From: a virus
Strand: one strand, 5' to 3'
Virus record (IMG/VR): IMGVR_UViG_3300030104_000539
Location: 5,915-42,313 of that record
Length of the DNA stretch: 36,399 nt
Below the pieces are notes generated by a model. It was not told the DNA's origin, made no database searches, and saw only the letters and a list, made by a program, of their open reading frames with translations. Below, piece after piece: positions 33,311-36,399 of this stretch. Both the position numbers and the translations under genes were made by a program. The stretch's first letter is position 1; every line of letters begins with the position of its first letter.

Positions 33311-33516
33311 GACTTATATCCTCCACCTGCTTTTTTATAAGCCATAGCCAACATCTGTGCTTTTCTAGCAGACCATTGACCGGGCTTTCCACCTTTACTG
33401 CCTGCTTTAATTCTATTAAATAATCTTTTTCTTAACTCAGGTTTTGTATAATTACCAGCTTTATTAACTGTAGATTTTGCTTTTTTCTTTGGTCTTTTTG
33501 TTGCTCTTGGTGGCAT
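33307..33516 (-). CDS. Small basic protein with KGGKPGQWSARKAQ motif
   Basis: 69 aa, strongly basic. Disordered Lys-rich N-terminus, then YTKPELRKRLFNRIKAGSKGG, GQWSARKAQMLAMAYK and a Gly-rich end (AGGGYKS). The central motif is widespread in marine phage small proteins from memory; a DUF5872-like assignment is tentative. Nucleic-acid binding is suggested by charge only. Its terminal Gly codons provide the next gene's ribosome site. Confidence 0.8.
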   Translation of the reverse strand: MPPRATKRPKKKAKSTVNKAGNYTKPELRKRLFNRIKAGSKGGKPGQWSARKAQMLAMAYKKAGGGYKS

Positions 33517-33755
33517 TATGTATATCTCCTAGTTATACGAGCTATTTTTTTAGGTTGCTTTACAAATTGCTTACCCTTTTTTGTTCCTGCTCTTTTTACT
33601 TTGCTCGTTGCAGCATATTGTGCAGATGTTAATGCTTTAATGGCTTTTGTTGGTAAATACCTCTCTCCTGTTTTAGAAGAAGGTTTACCTGATTTGGTTC
33701 TCCACTTTTGTTTTCCCCAGTCCTTTAAACTTTTTTGTGATGCTCTTAAAGCCAT
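33516..33755 (-). CDS. Small basic protein, DUF5872-like
   Basis: 79 aa, very basic. Pattern SLKDWGKQKWRTKSGKPS, GERYLPTKAIKALTSAQYAAT, TKKGKQFVKQPKKIA. I recall this arrangement from small proteins in many large and marine viruses (DUF5872 type), function unknown. It overlaps the next gene by 1 nt and starts 10 nt inside the 49-aa membrane protein gene. Its partner at 33307 has a related motif, so they may be diverged duplicates. Confidence 0.8.
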   Translation of the reverse strand: MALRASQKSLKDWGKQKWRTKSGKPSSKTGERYLPTKAIKALTSAQYAATSKVKRAGTKKGKQFVKQPKKIARITRRYT

Positions 33756-33895
33756 TTAAACTCCCACCAATTATTATAATCTCTTGCACAATCACATATT
33801 GTATTTAATGTTGCCATTCCTATTGCATATATAAGATATAATGTTACAATAATAGTACAAAAATGTAAAAAGTATGTTGCTATTTTTTCTATCAT
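33746..33895 (-). CDS. 49-aa single-TM protein
   Basis: This fills an apparent 136-nt gap. ATG at 33895 in ATGA overlap with the previous stop, TAA at 33746-33748, 10 nt inside the next gene. One membrane segment (about 8-29, FLHFCTIIVTLYLIYAIGMA), then two Cys and a Trp-rich C-terminus. Coupled overlaps on both sides support translation. Possible lysis accessory or small spanin-like protein, but no lipobox or periplasmic domain is seen. Confidence 0.7.
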   Translation of the reverse strand: MIEKIATYFLHFCTIIVTLYLIYAIGMATLNTICDCARDYNNWWEFKWL

Positions 33896-34377
33896 AATGC
33901 AGGTTTTGACATTACTAATATCATAACTGCAACTAAACTTAAAACGATTAATACTAACCCTATTACTCCACCTATCATCTTAAAAAAATCTATATTCTCT
34001 TGTCGTTCTATTGCTCGCTGTTTTTTCTCTTCAGCAAGTATTTTTTTTTGTTCTTCTATTCTTTTCTTTCGTTCTGCCAAAATACCAGCCCACGTTCCAT
34101 GTCCAAATCTGAGGTCTACCATTACAGCCACCTGTGCAAGCTTCTCGGCAGCTAACTTGGCATCTATAGTTTCCTGTGCTACAGATTCTGTATCAAAATT
34201 AGAAAATCCTCTTGCCTTTTTAAATCTTGCTTTTTGTGATTCGGACTCTCCCTTTATCAAGTTATCTATCTCTCCTGCAATATCGCCTATATCTTTTGCA
34301 GTTTCTATATTTTGTTTGATAAAATCGGTAGCCTGTTTTACTAAAGCTATTCCTGTCAAAACTTCTGCGACTACCAT
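33892..34377 (-). CDS. Tail-anchored membrane protein (unknown)
   Basis: 161 aa. N-terminal VVAEVLTGIALVKQATDFIKQNI, then acidic helices, DAKLAAEKLAQVAVMVDLRFGHGTWAGI, a charged coiled-coil stretch (ERKKRIEEQKKILAEEKKQ) and a C-terminal TM at about 134-156. I recall the RFGHGTW pattern from hypothetical proteins of cyano- and pelagiphages. Possible spanin-like or virion membrane role, unproven. Confidence 0.82.
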   Translation of the reverse strand: MVVAEVLTGIALVKQATDFIKQNIETAKDIGDIAGEIDNLIKGESESQKARFKKARGFSNFDTESVAQETIDAKLAAEKLAQVAVMVDLRFGHGTWAGILAERKKRIEEQKKILAEEKKQRAIERQENIDFFKMIGGVIGLVLIVLSLVAVMILVMSKPAL

Positions 34378-34393
34378 TTATATATTATCTCCG

Positions 34394-34543
34394 TTAGTCT
34401 AATGTGTCAAGTATATCTCTATGCTTTCTCCAAAACCAATTACCTATTTGTGAAAAGGGATTTCCCATATATAAGAAGGTTAATCCAAGATAATAAATAA
34501 ACTTTCTTGGTAGTTTATGCCCAATATGTTTTAACTTTATCAC
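34394..34543 (-). CDS. 49-aa basic protein with hydrophobic segment
   Basis: Start taken as GTG at 34543 with AAGAAGG just upstream. A longer frame reaches a TTG at 34615 but its first 24 codons overlap a better-looking gene in another frame. Sequence: basic start, FIYYLGLTFLYMGNPFS (possible short membrane helix), then WFWRKHRDILDTLD. No family recognised. It overlaps the 36-aa gene by 29 nt. Confidence 0.6.
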   Translation of the reverse strand: MIKLKHIGHKLPRKFIYYLGLTFLYMGNPFSQIGNWFWRKHRDILDTLD

Positions 34544-34625
34544 GTTTATTAACCTTCTTTTTATGTCTTCCCGGTCTACGAATACGCTTCTTGGGAATAT
34601 ATGTTGAACGAACAAGTTTCGGCAC
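34515..34625 (-). CDS. 36-aa very basic protein (PKLVRSTYIPKKRIRRPGRH)
   Basis: GTG start at 34625 in TAGTG overlap with the 49-aa Met-rich gene; TAA at 34515-34517. About half the residues are Lys/Arg. The RIRRPGRHKKK pattern resembles tiny proteins I recall from T4-like and podoviral marine phages. Likely nucleic-acid or capsid-interior binding by charge. Very short, so confidence rests on the overlap and the familiar pattern. Confidence 0.6.
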   Translation of the reverse strand: MPKLVRSTYIPKKRIRRPGRHKKKVNKRDKVKTYWA

Positions 34626-34774
34626 TATTTCTTTTTCTTAGCCATACCACCCATACGCATCATTTTTTTCTTCTTAGCCATTTTAGCCATACCACCACCC
34701 ATCATTTTCTTGGGTTTCATCATTCCTCCTCCACGCATTTTCTTTGCCATTTTTGCTTTCTTGTGACCCGGCAT
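34625..34774 (-). CDS. 49-aa Met/Lys/Gly-rich mini-protein
   Basis: ATG at 34774 with AAGGAG about 8 nt upstream. About 85% of residues are Lys, Met, Gly or Ala: repeated MAKK, MMGGG and MRMGGMAKKKK units. No acidic residue at all. The upstream ribosome site is one of the better ones in this cluster, which argues that this, not the overlapping frame, is the main product of 34683-34774. Possible nucleic-acid or membrane-surface binder; function unknown. Confidence 0.68.
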   Translation of the reverse strand: MPGHKKAKMAKKMRGGGMMKPKKMMGGGMAKMAKKKKMMRMGGMAKKKK

Positions 34775-35294
34775 TTCTTAATCTCCTTCTATCTACTACT
34801 AGACTTTGATATATCCATTTTGGAAAATACTGATAATATCCAGACTTTTCCAAACTCATTGCAGCATCATCAAGTGTGGATAATCTCTGCACAAACACCA
34901 TTGCATACTCTAACTCTTGGTCAGTTATGCCACCATCATCCAAAAACTCTAACCCTGCAGTAATAGCGTCAAAGTCAGGATGAAATACCATCAAGTGCAT
35001 ATCTTTGCCTAGTACCGATAGAACCTCGTTGATTCCATCACAATATCCGTCAAGATATTGCATTTCAGGTATCTCTTCATCACAAGCCCATATTACAATA
35101 TCATACTTGTGATTATCAAACTCTTTAATTTGTTTTGTTAAACCTTCAAACCCAGTGTTAATATCAAACTTTACTTTATCTTTTAACCAAGCATCTGCTG
35201 CATAAGGACAAGGTGGTAATCCATTTAATTTATCACTTGGTATTTCTAAAAAGTTTTTAGACCAATTTCTAATGTCAGCTTCTATTGGATGCAC
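34683..35294 (-). CDS. Conserved-type hypothetical protein (DUF1415-like pattern)
   Basis: 203 aa, acidic, alpha/beta. KLNGLPPCPYAADAWLKDKVKFDI near residue 25 resembles the LCPFA...RVRF signature of DUF1415 proteins; then YDIVIWACDEEIPEMQYLDGYCDGIN and LMVFHPDFDAITAG. The last about 30 codons (from RRLRNAGS on) lie over the 49-aa gene in another frame and look unconstrained, so the C-terminus may be a readthrough tail. The start ATG at 35294 overlaps the preceding gene by 20 nt. Confidence 0.82.
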   Translation of the reverse strand: MHPIEADIRNWSKNFLEIPSDKLNGLPPCPYAADAWLKDKVKFDINTGFEGLTKQIKEFDNHKYDIVIWACDEEIPEMQYLDGYCDGINEVLSVLGKDMHLMVFHPDFDAITAGLEFLDDGGITDQELEYAMVFVQRLSTLDDAAMSLEKSGYYQYFPKWIYQSLVVDRRRLRNAGSQESKNGKENAWRRNDETQENDGWWYG

Positions 35295-35577
35295 GTTTCT
35301 TTGTTTTCTTTTTTTGTTCTTCTATAAATGCTCGATACACTGCTGCTGCTTTAAGTTTACCTGCAACTCTTGCTCGTTGTTCCATTGCAATAGCAGCTTG
35401 TGTTTTATGTGCGTGTGTTCTATTTGACCTTTTTATCTTTGCTACAGATTCTTTAGCATCTTTTACTGTAGCAAACTTTAATCCACGTATTGTACCCTTT
35501 GGGTCTTCATCTGTGTAGAGGTCACTATGTTTTTTAGACTTTGCAGGTTGTCCTTTTTTTCTAGGTATTCTACGCAT
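35275..35577 (-). CDS. Small basic protein RRIPRKKGQPAKSKKH (unknown)
   Basis: 100 aa from the ATG at 35577; a further in-frame ATG 12 codons upstream lies within the preceding gene and looks less likely. Sequence: SDLYTDEDPKGTIRGLKFATVKDA, then KIKRSNRTHAHKTQAAIAMEQRARVAGK and YRAFIEEQKKKTKKR. I recall similar proteins from marine phages and T4-like cyanophages; function unknown. Helical and basic. Confidence 0.75.
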   Translation of the reverse strand: MRRIPRKKGQPAKSKKHSDLYTDEDPKGTIRGLKFATVKDAKESVAKIKRSNRTHAHKTQAAIAMEQRARVAGKLKAAAVYRAFIEEQKKKTKKRASNRS

Positions 35578-35824
35578 AGATATTTCTTTTTCTTGCAGTT
35601 GATGTTCTTGCAAAAGAACGATTTTTAGATGCTTTTTGTAATCCTAAATTACGAGAAGTATTATCTAAAGGATTTCCATTTCTATGTATAACATCTTTAC
35701 CATCTCCTTTTTTTGCCATGCCTGTTCTAATAAACTTTGCTCGTGCTGTGTTACGAGATGCTCGTTTCTTTTTTTGCATTGGCGAAGATTGATAATTTTG
35801 GTATTCCTTTTGATAATTACGCAT
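35570..35824 (-). CDS. Small HNH-like basic protein
   Basis: 84 aa from the ATG at 35824, 1 nt after the preceding stop; a longer frame back to 35881 lies inside that gene and is rejected. The end GDGKDVIHRNGNPLDNTSRNLGLQ...KNRSFAR follows the DxxHxxGNPxxNxxxNLxxxxxxxNR skeleton of HNH endonucleases; the first metal-binding His is replaced (KDVIH keeps one). It may be a reduced or inactive HNH homolog or a DNA-binding derivative. Very basic N-terminus with a Gln/Tyr-rich start. Confidence 0.75.
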   Translation of the reverse strand: MRNYQKEYQNYQSSPMQKKKRASRNTARAKFIRTGMAKKGDGKDVIHRNGNPLDNTSRNLGLQKASKNRSFARTSTARKRNIYA

Positions 35825-35825
35825 T

Positions 35826-36374
35826 TTAAGTTTTGCCAGTAATTTTATTATATGCTTCCATTCCTTTAGGACCACTTGCACGTAACGCTTTTAGTCCGGG
35901 ATTATCAACTACCATTCCTTTTGCTGCAGCATACATATGTTTTTTACCACTTGCCATGCCACCATATGCCATTTTAACCCTTTTAACTTTTTTAGTTATC
36001 GCACCACCTTTATTAACTTGTTTACCTTCTTTTTCTAACACTATCTTTATAGCTTCTTCTTCAGACATACCTTTTTTCATTAACTTTAATACTTCGTTTT
36101 CTTGCTGTATTCCTATTCTAGCATCTGTACTTGCCATTTTTCTTGGTCTACTTTTTGGTGAAGTAACTTCTTTTTCTTCCTTTAATGGAGATGTTTTATC
36201 TCTTGTTGTATTATCAGAACGTTCATCCAAAATATCAAGAAGTTTATTAGATGCTTTTATTTGGTTTCTTCTCCTTAACTCTCTACTTTTTTGAAACAAC
36301 TCTTTATCACTCATATTTTTTGTTGCTTCTTCTATAGATTTAGGTGAAGCTACTCCTGCTCCACCTTTATTCAT
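35826..36374 (-). CDS. Lys-rich protein with repeated NKGG motifs (probably partial)
   Basis: 182 aa from the ATG at 36374, but the frame stays open to the right edge (reads AGGKKKSK before the Met), and no ribosome site stands at a usable distance from this ATG, so the true start is probably outside the window. Contains NKGGAGVA, VNKGGAITKK, MAYGGMASGKK and a region LLDILDERSD with charged helices; C-terminus GLKALRASGPKGMEAYNKITG. MSEEEAIKIVLEKEG resembles a short UBA/CUE-like helix pair only weakly. Function unknown. Confidence 0.72.
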   Translation of the reverse strand: MNKGGAGVASPKSIEEATKNMSDKELFQKSRELRRRNQIKASNKLLDILDERSDNTTRDKTSPLKEEKEVTSPKSRPRKMASTDARIGIQQENEVLKLMKKGMSEEEAIKIVLEKEGKQVNKGGAITKKVKRVKMAYGGMASGKKHMYAAAKGMVVDNPGLKALRASGPKGMEAYNKITGKT

Positions 36375-36399
36375 CTTGCTTTTTTTTTTACCTCCAGCA

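Noticed and set aside
34544-34615. N-terminal extension of the 49-aa gene back to a TTG at 34615
   Set aside because: The extension overlaps a better-looking 36-aa basic gene in another frame, and a GTG at 34543 has its own AAGAAGG site.
35833-36294. 153-codon hydrophobic plus-strand frame resembling a membrane protein
   Set aside because: Opposite a Lys-rich gene, antisense Lys codons read as Phe and Leu, which mimics membrane segments; all neighbours are on the minus strand.
1-36399. tRNA genes or an attachment site/integrase
   Set aside because: No cloverleaf-like sequence with a T-loop GTTCRA pattern and acceptor pairing was noticed, and no tyrosine or serine recombinase motifs appear in any frame; a tRNAscan run would settle the first point.

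Overview
The window is a contiguous, very gene-dense and strongly AT-rich segment of a tailed dsDNA phage with a podovirus-like gene set. It carries a T7-type endonuclease I, a family A DNA polymerase, a T7-gp11-like tail adaptor, large internal virion proteins, and no tail-tube or tape-measure module. The mix suggests a marine phage of an alphaproteobacterium (SAR11/SAR116-like hosts). The polymerase has a DnaJ-type zinc motif between its exonuclease and polymerase domains, a feature I remember from the HMO-2011 phage type. There is a class II (cobalamin) ribonucleotide reductase, and many tiny basic proteins of a kind common in marine phages. No integrase, repressor, tRNA, rRNA, IS element, CRISPR array or RNA polymerase is visible. 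Primase, helicase and most early genes are absent, so the window is probably part of a larger genome.

Layout. Positions 1-7844, plus strand: nucleotide and DNA metabolism. The order is the tail of an upstream gene, DNA polymerase, an unknown 302-aa protein, a Cas4/RecB-like Fe-S nuclease, a coiled-coil protein, endonuclease I, an unknown protein, a DUF3310 (T7 gp1.7-like) protein, a 58-aa protein, class II RNR, and three small proteins, one RMF-like. Positions 7841-36399, minus strand: the late genes, convergent with the first block and sharing a stop-codon tetranucleotide with it. In transcription order (right to left) these are: a cluster of tiny basic proteins (36.4-33.3 kb); lysis genes (holin-like proteins and a T4-type lysozyme, 33.3-31.8 kb); packaging (TerS candidates, TerL, 31.6-29.2 kb); portal; a methyltransferase-fused virion-type protein; scaffold; major capsid and a probable decoration protein; tail adaptor and nozzle-like proteins; a beta-repeat tail fibre; and large internal or fibrous virion proteins (15.3-7.8 kb).

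Expression logic. Most neighbours overlap by 1-4 nt (TAATG, ATGA, GTGA, TAGTG), so translation is extensively coupled. Two breaks stand out. A sigma70-like promoter (23619-23646) sits just after the scaffold gene, ahead of a roughly 150-nt leader and the major capsid gene. A strong hairpin with a short T-run (21845-21878) follows the decoration gene and precedes the tail adaptor. Together they bracket the capsid genes, much as phi10 and Tphi bracket gene 10 in T7. The presumed promoter is host-type, so host RNA polymerase could drive it.

The best candidates for something unusual are: the SAM-methyltransferase domain fused to a virion-type protein, with a strong in-frame internal start; the bracketed capsid unit; Gly-Gly codons that double as Shine-Dalgarno sites; the recurring Lys/Met/Gly-Gly motif in unrelated small proteins; a clear 11-residue repeat in a 652-aa virion protein; and an RMF-like small protein behind the reductase. 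Several genes shorter than 60 codons were recovered by reading the gaps and overlaps directly.
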